Part shown: piece by piece, positions 1 through 6,046 of the stretch
Layout: every line of letters begins with the position of its first letter
Position numbering within the stretch: position 1 is the first letter of the stretch
Origin: JAXGVG01 sp040773965
GTDB lineage: Bacteria; Pseudomonadota; Alphaproteobacteria; UBA9219
DNA: 11,687 nt
Assembly: GCA_040773965.1 (NCBI GenBank)
Contig: JAXGVG010000050.1
Coordinates: 1-11,687, forward strand
Direction: 5' to 3'
Notes under the pieces: model-generated
Told to the model about the DNA's origin: nothing
What the model saw: only the letters and a program-made list of their open reading frames with translations
The model's database searches: none
Position numbers and translations under genes: made by a program

Positions 1-821
1 CCACGCCGATGCGCCAGCTCGCGACGGTCATGAACATTTCGTCCGAAGCGGTCGAAATGCTCCGCGACACCAACGAGCCGGACGCTCAATGGGTTTCCGA
101 ACTCGGCGCGCGCGCCGACACCGACGAGGGAACCATCGGGCGCATCCGCATTCCCGCGCACGAGTTGCACGCCCAGCCGCGCGCGACGCAAAAGCTTCTC
201 GACGACGCGATTATCAATGTCGAGGAATGGCTCGTCAGCCGCGTCGCCAGCCGGTTCGCGCGCCGCGAGAACACGGCTTTCGTGAGCGGCGACGGCATCG
301 GGCAACCGCGCGGTTTTTTGAGCTACACGACACAGGCGACAGCCGACGGTTCGCGCTCATGGGGCATTCTGGAGCACGTGAACACGGGCGCCGACGCCGC
401 GTTCGACTCCGCCAACGGGGCCGACGCGTTGATCGGCCTGATGCACAGGCTCAGGGCCGGTTACCTGCCCAAGGCCGTGTGGCTTATGCCGCGCGCGGTG
501 GCCGACGTCATACGAAAGTTTAAGGAAAACACGAGCAACGCCTACATCTGGCAGCCCGGCCTTCAGGCCGGTACGCCCGCGACGCTGCTCGGGCACCCGA
601 TCACGCTCGCCGAGGATATGCCCGCCATCGCGTCGGGAAGCCTTTCGGTCGCGTTCGGCAACTTCGAGGAAGGCTATACCATCGTCGATCGCATCGGTTT
701 GCGCGTGTTGCGCGATCCCTATACGGCCGCGCCCTTCGTCAAGTTCCGTTGCAGCAAGCGCGTGGGCGGCGACGTCGTCAACTTCGAGGCGATCAAGCTT
801 CTGCGTTTTTCAGCTTCGTAA
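1..821 (+). CDS. HK97-family major capsid protein, C-terminal part (5' end outside window)
   Basis: This is the shell-forming major capsid protein of a tailed phage. The frame is open from base 3 and reads T-P-M-R-Q-L before the first ATG at 9, so the ATG is internal and the gene starts upstream of the window. Visible hallmarks of the HK97 capsid family are the segment RIPAHELHAQPRATQKLLDD, followed by the spine-helix region NVEEWLVSRVASRFARRE, the AFVSGDGIGQPRGFL signature, the A-domain stretch with LGHPITLAEDMP and GNFEEGYTIVDR, and a C-terminal DPYTAAPFVKFRCSKRVGGDVVN strand typical of these proteins. About 272 residues are present. The family is usually near 400 residues including an N-terminal delta or scaffolding region, which would lie upstream with the protease and portal genes. 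The family call is very secure; delta-domain processing cannot be judged here. Confidence 0.95.
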   Translation, partial: TPMRQLATVMNISSEAVEMLRDTNEPDAQWVSELGARADTDEGTIGRIRIPAHELHAQPRATQKLLDDAIINVEEWLVSRVASRFARRENTAFVSGDGIGQPRGFLSYTTQATADGSRSWGILEHVNTGADAAFDSANGADALIGLMHRLRAGYLPKAVWLMPRAVADVIRKFKENTSNAYIWQPGLQAGTPATLLGHPITLAEDMPAIASGSLSVAFGNFEEGYTIVDRIGLRVLRDPYTAAPFVKFRCSKRVGGDVVNFEAIKLLRFSAS

Positions 822-825
822 TCAT

Positions 826-831
826 AAGGAG
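826..831 (+). promoter_or_regulatory. Strong ribosome binding site for the 840 gene
   Basis: AAGGAG lies 8 bases before the ATG at 840 and is the best Shine-Dalgarno match in the window. It sits just after the capsid stop codon. It fixes the start of the downstream gene and suggests a high-copy product. Confidence 0.7.
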
Positions 832-839
832 TTATTCTC

Positions 840-1238
840 ATGGCACTTCGCGATCTTTACCACAAGACGAAGGCGATACTTTCGCTGGCCCCGGCGGCGC
901 GAGTCACCGGAACGGCGACGGGATCCGCCGTCGATCTGCGCGGCTACGATGCCGCCATGATCGTCGTAACGTTCGGCGCATGGACCGACGGGACGCATAC
1001 GCCTTCCGTTCAGCACTCCATCGACGGCATGTCGTATGCGGACTGCGCCGCGTCCGATCTGGACGGTTCCTTGACGGCGGTTAGCAGCTCGGCGGGAAAC
1101 AACACCGTTCAGCAGGCCGGCTATATCGGGTCGCGGCGCTATGTGCGCGTCGTGATGACGACGTCGGGCGCTTCCACGGGCGCGCTGAGCTCCGCCGGCG
1201 TGATCGCCGGGGAGCCGCGTAACGCGCCGGTTCAGTAA
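840..1238 (+). CDS. Small capsid-associated protein, possible decoration (head-stabilising) protein
   Basis: A 132-residue protein starts 18 bases after the capsid stop, behind a strong AAGGAG site. It opens MALRDLYHKTKAIL and then has a beta-rich body with the pattern VDLRGYDAAMIVVTFGAWTDGTHTPSV, a central DLDGSLTAV, and a GYIGSRRYVRVVM strand near residues 94-105. Similar small proteins often sit directly after the capsid gene in proteobacterial phages and are usually annotated as hypothetical. No signal peptide or membrane segment is seen. Position, size, strong translation signal and the terminator just after it all fit a protein made at capsid-like copy number, such as a decoration protein, but that role is inferred. 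It could also be a minor head protein of unknown function. Confidence 0.75.
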   Translation: MALRDLYHKTKAILSLAPAARVTGTATGSAVDLRGYDAAMIVVTFGAWTDGTHTPSVQHSIDGMSYADCAASDLDGSLTAVSSSAGNNTVQQAGYIGSRRYVRVVMTTSGASTGALSSAGVIAGEPRNAPVQ

Positions 1239-1245
1239 ACGGTTT

Positions 1246-1293
1246 TCGGGGACCGGCTCACGATCCCCCGAAGCCGGTCCCCGATCCCTTTTT
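1246..1293 (+). terminator. Rho-independent terminator candidate after the capsid/decoration pair
   Basis: A perfect 13-bp inverted repeat, arms TCGGGGACCGGCT (1246-1258) and AGCCGGTCCCCGA (1272-1284), encloses a 13-base loop. It is followed by TCCC and then five T (1289-1293). It lies between the stop at 1238 and the start at 1308. An alternative pairing of the left arm with the C-run in the loop is possible. As an intrinsic terminator, or a partial one, it would keep capsid and decoration mRNA above the level of the minor structural genes downstream. Confidence 0.7.
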
Positions 1294-1307
1294 GAAAAGA
1301 GGAATCT

Positions 1308-1667
1308 ATGCGCAACACTATTGTGAATATGCTCGATACGCTTCCGGCGGCGATTTCCAACGGCGCTTCGCTGACCGACGCGCTCGATCTCGGCGGTCTG
1401 CGCCTGTTCGGCGTCGTTATGCCTGCGGCCTGGACGGCGGCCAACCTGACGTTTCAGACGTCCTATGACGGCGGCGCGACGTGGGCCGACGTCTATGACG
1501 TCAACGGCAACGAATTGACGGCGACGGCGGCCGCCTCGCGCTTCATCGCGCTCGATCCGGCGAACTTTGCCGCCGTTCAGCGGATTAAGGTGCGTTCCGG
1601 CACCGCCGCGACGCCTGTGGCTCAGGGCGCCGCGCGCTCGCTTACGCTTGTTTTGCGGGCGGTGTGA
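1308..1667 (+). CDS. Small beta-rich phage structural protein of unknown function
   Basis: A 119-residue protein is preceded by AGAGGAA a few bases upstream of its ATG. It has no cysteine, no signal peptide and no membrane segment. The visible pattern is alternating beta strands: LDLGGLRLFGVVMPAAWTAA, then NLTFQTSYDGGATWADVYD, then FIALDPANFAAVQRIKVRSG, and a C-terminal LTLVLRAV. The 'TFQTSYDGGATW' turn resembles small beta-sandwich proteins found beside phage capsid or fibre genes. Its stop is 4 bases before the next ATG, so it is probably made together with the spike-like protein and may attach it to the head. That partnership is inferred from position only. Confidence 0.7.
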   Translation: MRNTIVNMLDTLPAAISNGASLTDALDLGGLRLFGVVMPAAWTAANLTFQTSYDGGATWADVYDVNGNELTATAAASRFIALDPANFAAVQRIKVRSGTAATPVAQGAARSLTLVLRAV

Positions 1668-1671
1668 CCCG

Positions 1672-2847
1672 ATGAGCAACCGTCTCCTTCTATTCCGGGA
1701 CAACGGCAAGCCGCTCGTGGACCTGAATTTCATGGGCAGCCTGCCGGGCGTTTGCGCGCTGACACGCGCGTCGTCGAAGCGGGCGTTTAACGCCTCGGGC
1801 GTTTTAGCCGAAGTTGCGGCCAACAATCCGGCGTTCGAGTACGATCCGGTCACGAATGGGATTAGAGGGCTGTTGCTGGAAGGGCAGAGCACGAACGCTT
1901 TGACTTATAGCCAGAACCTGTCGGCCGGATGGACGCGGGGAACCGGAGCCACGTATACCGACTCCCAGGCGTCACCGGACGGTGAAAACAACGCCGTTCT
2001 GGTCACCGGACTTAATGGCACGTCGATTGGCGCAACCGAGGCGACCGTGTACAAGTCCAGCGTCCCGATTGCCGAAGGCGTTATTTATACCGTAAGCGTG
2101 TTCGCCAGGCTTCAGAGCGCGACGTCAAATAAATTCAAGATAAGGATTCGTTCCGCATCGCCGACATATAATTATTACAGCGCGGATACCACGTTATCGA
2201 CGACAAACTGGACACGAATAAGCGTGACGTTTACGGCCCCGGCCGGTGAGGCTTCGGCGTTCATTCTGTTCGGGTCTACGGGTTCCATGAATGTCTATCT
2301 GTATGGGGCGCAGTTCGAGGCGGCTCCGGCGGCTTCGTCTTACATTCCGACAACCGGCGCAGCCGTTACGCGCGCGGCGGATTCGCTTTTGGTGACGAGC
2401 CTTCCGTGGTTTAGCGCGTCGAAAGGGACTTTTGCCGCCACGTTTATGACCGATTACACGCCGCCGACGGGCTGCTATCCGGCGCTTGCCACTTTCAGCG
2501 ACGGCACGTCGAACAACCGCCTCAAGATCAACATCGATCCGGGATCGGCGCTGGCGGGCGCGGTTACGACGGGCGGGACCCTTCAGGCGAACCCGTCGTC
2601 GGGAACGCTTGCGCTTAACGCGGTTCAGAAACTGGCCATGCGCTACAAGACGGACGATGTGGCCCTCTCCGGCAACGGCGCGGCGGCAGGCGCCGATACG
2701 TCCGCCAGCATGCCGACAGGCATTTCACAGCTTGAGTTGGGCGGTTTCGGCGGGACGGCCACGCAGGCTTTTAAGGGTTACCTGCGCCGTTTCCGCTACT
2801 GGAATTACGGACTTGCCAACGCAACGCTTCAAAAGGTGACGCAATGA
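1672..2847 (+). CDS. Probable phage head spike/fibre protein with carbohydrate-binding-like and LamG-like domains
   Basis: This 391-residue protein is likely a surface spike or fibre that binds glycans on the host cell. The ATG at 1672, 4 bases after the previous stop, is chosen because codons upstream overlap the preceding gene in another frame. Residues about 30-80 carry the pattern R-A-(18 residues)-N-P-A-F-E-Y-D-P, then GIRGLLLEGQSTN, typical of phage 'head spike fibre' proteins. Residues about 80-235 form a CBM-like beta sandwich ending in GAQFEAAPAASSYIPTTGAA. Residues about 245-390 look like a LamG/concanavalin fold and end in FKGYLRRFRYWNYGLANATL. It sits between capsid and connector genes, not after the tail genes, which favours a head-bound location. 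The middle of the gene (about 2080-2230) is visibly richer in A+T than its neighbours. The ligand is unknown, and a tail-fibre role is possible. Confidence 0.75.
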   Translation: MSNRLLLFRDNGKPLVDLNFMGSLPGVCALTRASSKRAFNASGVLAEVAANNPAFEYDPVTNGIRGLLLEGQSTNALTYSQNLSAGWTRGTGATYTDSQASPDGENNAVLVTGLNGTSIGATEATVYKSSVPIAEGVIYTVSVFARLQSATSNKFKIRIRSASPTYNYYSADTTLSTTNWTRISVTFTAPAGEASAFILFGSTGSMNVYLYGAQFEAAPAASSYIPTTGAAVTRAADSLLVTSLPWFSASKGTFAATFMTDYTPPTGCYPALATFSDGTSNNRLKINIDPGSALAGAVTTGGTLQANPSSGTLALNAVQKLAMRYKTDDVALSGNGAAAGADTSASMPTGISQLELGGFGGTATQAFKGYLRRFRYWNYGLANATLQKVTQ

Positions 2848-3080
2848 TCGACACGTATCTTTCTTCAGACAACGAGGCGGCGCTTCGCGCTTTTTGCGCT
2901 TTTTTCACGAATGTGATCGGGCCGCTGCCAGGCCGCGTGGCGACGGAGGATAGCGACGCCGCAGGCGATCCGGACAAATTTTATGCGTGCGTTCGCGCGC
3001 CGATGGCGATTGGAGCGCTCGAAGGGATCGGCGTTGAAACGCCGGAAACCGGTGCGGCGGTTGTCGGGGTGTGGGCATAA
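2844..3080 (+). CDS. Small unknown protein translationally coupled to the spike-like gene
   Basis: A 78-residue acidic protein whose ATG overlaps the previous stop as ATGA, with AAAAGGTGA just upstream. It starts MIDTYLSSDNEAALRAFCAF and ends GAAVVGVWA. I do not recognise a domain, signal peptide or membrane helix. The 4-base overlap means its translation is tied to that of the spike-like protein, so a role as its chaperone, cap or attachment partner is a reasonable guess. An unrelated minor head function is equally open. Base composition is like the neighbouring conserved genes. Confidence 0.65.
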   Translation: MIDTYLSSDNEAALRAFCAFFTNVIGPLPGRVATEDSDAAGDPDKFYACVRAPMAIGALEGIGVETPETGAAVVGVWA

Positions 3081-3120
3081 AATTGCGGAAGCAGGATTCT
3101 GATAAGGAAACGGGACCGAC

Positions 3121-3762
3121 ATGACATGTTTTACGCTTGTGACTTCCCCGGCTCTTGAGCCGGTGACCGTCGATGAAATCAAGGCGCAGGCGCGCATCGA
3201 TACGTCCGCCGAGGATACGCTTATCGGTGGCCTGATTACGGCCGCGCGTCAGTGGATCGAGTTTTATACGAGCCGTGCCTTGCTTGAACAGACATGGCGG
3301 TTTTCTTTCGACAACTGGCCGCAGCAAATGCGCGACGCCTGGGAGGGTTATGAACGAGGTTTTTCCAGCCCGCTGGACGAGGCGGCTTTTATCGTTCTGC
3401 CTCGCCCGCAGCTTATGGCCGTGACGAGCGTTCAGGTTTTCGATGAAGACGACGTTGGAACGGTTTGGGACTCCTCGAATTATTTCGTGGATACGGATTC
3501 CACGCCGGGCCGTTTGGCCCTTCGTTCAGGGGCCAGATGGCCTGTGGCTTCGCGGAGGGCCAACGGCATTTGCATCGAATACAAGGCCGGGTACGGCGAC
3601 GCGCGCGCGGACGTTCCGCAGGCCGTCAGGCTTGCCGTCATGCAATTGGCGACGCACTGGTACGAGCATCGCGGCGACGGAACGGCGGCGAACGGGGCGT
3701 CCGTGCCCCATGGCGTCAAGGCGCTGCTTTGTCCTTATCGCCTCCAGAGCGTGAGGTTGTGA
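3121..3762 (+). CDS. Head-tail connector protein (phage gp6/gp8-like, phiE125 gp8 family)
   Basis: A 213-residue neck protein that forms the ring under the portal. The N-terminus LVTSPALEPVTVDEIKAQARID is the family signature: a short strand, then the 'P-V-(S/T)-x-x-E-x-K' helix. It is followed by DTLIGGLITAARQWIEFYTSRALLEQTWRFSFDNWP, the helical block and strand typical of the gp6-like connector and the phiE125 gp8-type 'phage conserved hypothetical' family. The C-terminal helix DVPQAVRLAVMQLATHWYEHR is also characteristic. AAGGAAA lies about 10 bases before the ATG. The stop overlaps the adaptor start by one base, which fits the usual connector-adaptor pair. Confidence 0.9.
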   Translation: MTCFTLVTSPALEPVTVDEIKAQARIDTSAEDTLIGGLITAARQWIEFYTSRALLEQTWRFSFDNWPQQMRDAWEGYERGFSSPLDEAAFIVLPRPQLMAVTSVQVFDEDDVGTVWDSSNYFVDTDSTPGRLALRSGARWPVASRRANGICIEYKAGYGDARADVPQAVRLAVMQLATHWYEHRGDGTAANGASVPHGVKALLCPYRLQSVRL

Positions 3763-4079
3763 TGGCCGCCGGGGATTTGCGGAAAAGACTGACGCTGCAG
3801 CGCGAAAGCCTTTCGTCGGGCGGTCAAACGGGCATCTGGACGACCGTCGCGACGGTTTGGGGTTCGATCGCGCCATCGACGCGATATTACGATTATCTGA
3901 ACAGCGAAAGGCGCGTTACGCACATTATTCGCGTGCGCTACCGGAGCGATGTGACCGTCGCGACGGGCATGCGTTTCGTTTGCGGGAGCCGCGTTTTCAC
4001 CGTTCGTTATGTTGTGATCGACGGAGAGAAGAACCGTTGGCTCGACGTTTTGGTGGAAGAGGGCGGGGGGCTGGAATAG
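3762..4079 (+). CDS. Phage head-tail adaptor (head closure/stopper) protein
   Basis: A 105-residue protein of the head-tail adaptor family (Pfam Phage_H_T_join; SPP1 gp16-like). The start at 3762 overlaps the connector stop by one base (TGATG); the longer in-frame extension upstream lies inside the connector gene and is rejected. Hallmarks are MAAGDLRKRLTLQRE at the N-terminus, TVATVWGSIAPSTRYYDYLNSERR in the middle, and the paired strands THIIRVRYRSDVTVATGMRFVCGSRVFTVRYVV. Such proteins close the head after packaging and join it to the tail. In most related phages the tail terminator, tube and tape measure genes follow. Here the next gene begins 9 bases later and is the distal tail protein. 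Confidence 0.9.
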   Translation: MAAGDLRKRLTLQRESLSSGGQTGIWTTVATVWGSIAPSTRYYDYLNSERRVTHIIRVRYRSDVTVATGMRFVCGSRVFTVRYVVIDGEKNRWLDVLVEEGGGLE

Positions 4080-4088
4080 CGAGGCTTT

Positions 4089-4715
4089 ATGTCATTCGAT
4101 GAAGTGCAGTTGCCTTTTGTGATAGGATTCGGCTCCGGCGGCGGTCCGCAGTTTTCGACGGACGTCGTGACCATCGACGGCGGTTTCGAACGGCGCAACC
4201 AGAACTGGGCACAGGCCCGGCGGAAATACGACGCGCGCACGGGCGTGCGTTCGGCGGCCGACGCCATGTTGCTGTCCATCTTTTTTCAGGCGCGCGCCGG
4301 ACGCGCGCGCGGGTTTCGCTTGAAGGATTGGAGCGATTTTACCAGCGCTACCGACGGCGTTTCGGCGCCTTTATGGAGCGATCAGGTTCTCGCGACGGGC
4401 GACGGCAGTGCCACGGCGTTTCAACTTGTCAAAAACTATGGAAGCGGCGGCGTGATCTACCGGCGTGCGATACGCAAGCCCGTAGCGGACAGCGTGACCA
4501 TTGGGGTAAACGGCGCGCAAGTAACGACAGGCTGGAGCGTGGATGCCGCGACGGGCATCGTGACGTTCGCTTCTCCTCCCGTTTCGGGGCATGCGATTAC
4601 GGCGGGATACCGTTTCGACGTTCCCGTTCGTTTTGACACGGATCAGCTTCTTTTGACGGCGCAGGACGCCGGACTTTCCAAGGCCGAGATACCTCTTGTC
4701 GAGATAAGGGTCTGA
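4089..4715 (+). CDS. Distal tail protein, DUF2460 family (GTA gp12-like)
   Basis: A 208-residue protein of the DUF2460/TIGR02217 family, the distal tail ring at the tip of the GTA and related phage tails. Family marks are the N-terminal LPFVIGFGSGGGPQFSTDVVTIDGGFERRNQNWAQARRKYD, the central FFQARAGRARGFRLKDWSDF, and the second half with QLVKNYGSG, VNGAQVTTGWSVDAATGIVTF and AGYRFDVPVRFDTDQL. The protein covers the full family length with no gap. GAGG lies 4 bases before the ATG. Its stop overlaps the DUF2163 start by one base, matching the fixed gp12-gp13-gp14-gp15 order of GTA clusters. Confidence 0.93.
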   Translation: MSFDEVQLPFVIGFGSGGGPQFSTDVVTIDGGFERRNQNWAQARRKYDARTGVRSAADAMLLSIFFQARAGRARGFRLKDWSDFTSATDGVSAPLWSDQVLATGDGSATAFQLVKNYGSGGVIYRRAIRKPVADSVTIGVNGAQVTTGWSVDAATGIVTFASPPVSGHAITAGYRFDVPVRFDTDQLLLTAQDAGLSKAEIPLVEIRV

Positions 4716-5566
4716 TGAAAACGATTTCGACCGCGTTGCAGGAGCATTTGGGCGGCGAACTGACGACGTTGGTCGAATTGGTGAAAATCACGCGAACGGA
4801 CGGCGTTATCAAGGCTTTTACGACGCACGATGCCGATCTTGTCGTCGATGGGGTCACGTATAAGGCCGACGGTTCTTTTTCGCCGCAGGATTTGAACAGC
4901 GCCGCGAGTCTGAAAGCCGAACGTTTCGAGATTGCGGGCGTTCTCGACAGCGCGGTCATCAGCGATACGGATTTAAAGGCCGGGCTTTACGATCACGCGC
5001 GTATCGATTTTTACGTTTGCAATTGGGCCGATTTGACCCAGGGCGTCATTCAGTTGCGGCGCGGGTGGATCGGCGAGGTTTTGCTCGAAGACGGACGTTA
5101 TACGGCGGAATTGCGCGGGTTTCACGACCTTTTGCAGCGCCGCATCGGTGAAACGTATACGCCGGAATGCCGGTATGATTTGGGCGACAGCCGTTGCGGG
5201 ATCGATCTTGCCGCCTTGACGGTGACAGGAAGCGTCACGGGCGCGACGAGCGCATCCGTTTTTTCGGATACGGCGCGCACGGAAAGCGACGGAACGTTTG
5301 CATACGGCAAGCTGACGTGGACAAGCGGAGCCAATCAGGGCCTTGGCATGGAAGTGCAGGATTGGAACGCTACAGACAAGACGTTCACGTTATGGCTTCC
5401 CATGCCCAATGCCATCGCAACCGGGGATGGTTACAGCGTTTATCCGGGGTGCGACAAACGGCTCGCCTGTTGTCGGGATACGTTCAATAACGTCATCAAT
5501 TTCGGCGGTTTTCCGCATTTGCCGGGCGTCGGGAAGATTTTGTTTTATCCTGATAACAAAGGATAA
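4715..5566 (+). CDS. Tail tip hub protein, DUF2163/TIGR02218 family (GTA gp13-like)
   Basis: A 283-residue DUF2163 protein, the hub ring between distal tail protein and the large hub/fibre protein. The N-terminal half has ELVKITRTDGVIKAFTTHDADL and VTYKADGSFSPQDL, and then GVIQLRRGWIGEVLLEDGRYTAELRGFHDLLQ. The C-terminal domain carries ECRYDLGDSRCGIDL and PGCDKRLACCRDTFNNVINFGGFPHLPG, with C152, C161, C246 and C253 in the conserved places plus extra C102 and C252. In lambda, the related tail-tip protein gpL binds an iron-sulfur cluster through C-terminal cysteines; a cluster here is an inference from that. The stop (TAA 5564-5566) overlaps an AAAGGAT motif that probably served as the ribosome site for the next gene. 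Confidence 0.93.
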   Translation: MKTISTALQEHLGGELTTLVELVKITRTDGVIKAFTTHDADLVVDGVTYKADGSFSPQDLNSAASLKAERFEIAGVLDSAVISDTDLKAGLYDHARIDFYVCNWADLTQGVIQLRRGWIGEVLLEDGRYTAELRGFHDLLQRRIGETYTPECRYDLGDSRCGIDLAALTVTGSVTGATSASVFSDTARTESDGTFAYGKLTWTSGANQGLGMEVQDWNATDKTFTLWLPMPNAIATGDGYSVYPGCDKRLACCRDTFNNVINFGGFPHLPGVGKILFYPDNKG

Positions 5567-5576
5567 ATTGCATTAT

Positions 5577-5627
5577 ATGAAAAAATGGATCCCCGCCTGC
5601 GCGGGGATGACGCGGTTAATAAAATGA
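5577..5627 (+). CDS. Repeat-derived 16-codon leader ORF before the NlpC/P60 gene
   Basis: A short ORF reading MKKWIPACAGMTRLIK starts 12 bases after AAAGGAT (5558-5564). It runs through the palindromic repeat and ends with a TGA at 5625-5627 that overlaps the ATG at 5624 as ATGA. WIPACAGMT-type peptides are what this class of repeat encodes in one frame, so the peptide itself is unlikely to have a function. Its translation could carry ribosomes through the hairpin and hand them to the peptidase start. Expression is not shown by the sequence. Confidence 0.3.
   Translation: MKKWIPACAGMTRLIK
5585..5612. repeat. Palindromic REP-like interspersed repeat
   Basis: The core is a perfect 8-bp palindrome, ATCCCCGC (5589-5596) and GCGGGGAT (5601-5608), with loop CTGC and flanking ATGG and GACG. 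Elements of this sort, encoding 'MDPRLRGDD', 'WIPACAGMT' and, on the other strand, 'VIPAQAGIH', are scattered through many proteobacterial chromosomes and resemble the Neisseria dRS3-type repeats. It occupies the junction between the DUF2163 and NlpC/P60 genes. No flanking target duplication is evident. Only one copy is visible here, so the repeat status rests on recognition of the motif. Confidence 0.75.
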
Positions 5628-6040
5628 TATGTAAAAAAGCGGCGATTATGATTGCCGCCGCGAGGGCCTGTCTCGGAACACCGTTTCATCACCAGGGAAG
5701 ACAGCCGGGGACCGGCCTCGATTGCATCGGGTTGATCGTGGTCGCGTTGCGGGCCGCCGGTTTTGTTGTGAGAGACCGCACCGATTACGGGCAAAGACCG
5801 GACGGCCATACGCTTGTTCAGGCTTTGCTTGAGCATGGCGCCGTTCAGGAGGAAGAAATTTCGCCGGGTTGCTTGCTGCTTTTTCGTTATGACTGCCAGC
5901 CGCAGCACGTGGCGTTGGCGACAGGCCGGGACACAATGATCCATAGTTTTGCGCCTGCCGGAGAGGTCGTCGAGACGGCCATCGGCGCTTACTGGCGGCG
6001 GCGGCTGGCAGGCATCTACCGCTTTTTCACAGACGAATAG
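5624..6040 (+). CDS. NlpC/P60-family cell wall peptidase of the tail tip (GTA gp14-like)
   Basis: A 138-residue tail-associated peptidase expected to cut peptidoglycan peptides during DNA entry. The catalytic Cys34 is in TGLDCIGLIVV, His95 in PQHVALATG and a third polar residue, His107, in DTMIHSFAPAGEV; the N-terminal AAARACLGTPFHHQGR is the family opening. I choose the ATG at 5624; an ATG at 5585 in the same frame adds 13 residues (MDPRLRGDDAVNK) that come from the palindromic repeat and not from the family. An ATG at 5648 is also possible and would still include all active-site residues. There is no convincing ribosome site directly before 5624 or 5648. The gene lies between DUF2163 and the hub gene as in GTA clusters, and its stop lies in the ribosome site of the hub gene. 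Confidence 0.9.
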   Translation: MICKKAAIMIAAARACLGTPFHHQGRQPGTGLDCIGLIVVALRAAGFVVRDRTDYGQRPDGHTLVQALLEHGAVQEEEISPGCLLLFRYDCQPQHVALATGRDTMIHSFAPAGEVVETAIGAYWRRRLAGIYRFFTDE

Positions 6041-6046
6041 GAATCC

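Noticed and set aside
822..1892. 356-codon open frame on the minus strand across the decoration and small structural genes
   Set aside because: It runs through three plus-strand genes and the terminator hairpin, its product is Arg/Gly-rich low-complexity, and no ribosome site or domain supports it.
3465..3761. Upstream extension of the head-tail adaptor frame
   Set aside because: This part overlaps the connector gene in another frame and has no family similarity, while the ATG at 3762 gives the normal adaptor N-terminus and length.
4288..4314. Dense alternating CG tract resembling a simple repeat
   Set aside because: It is explained by Arg/Ala/Gly codons (QARAGRARGF) that are conserved in the DUF2460 family.
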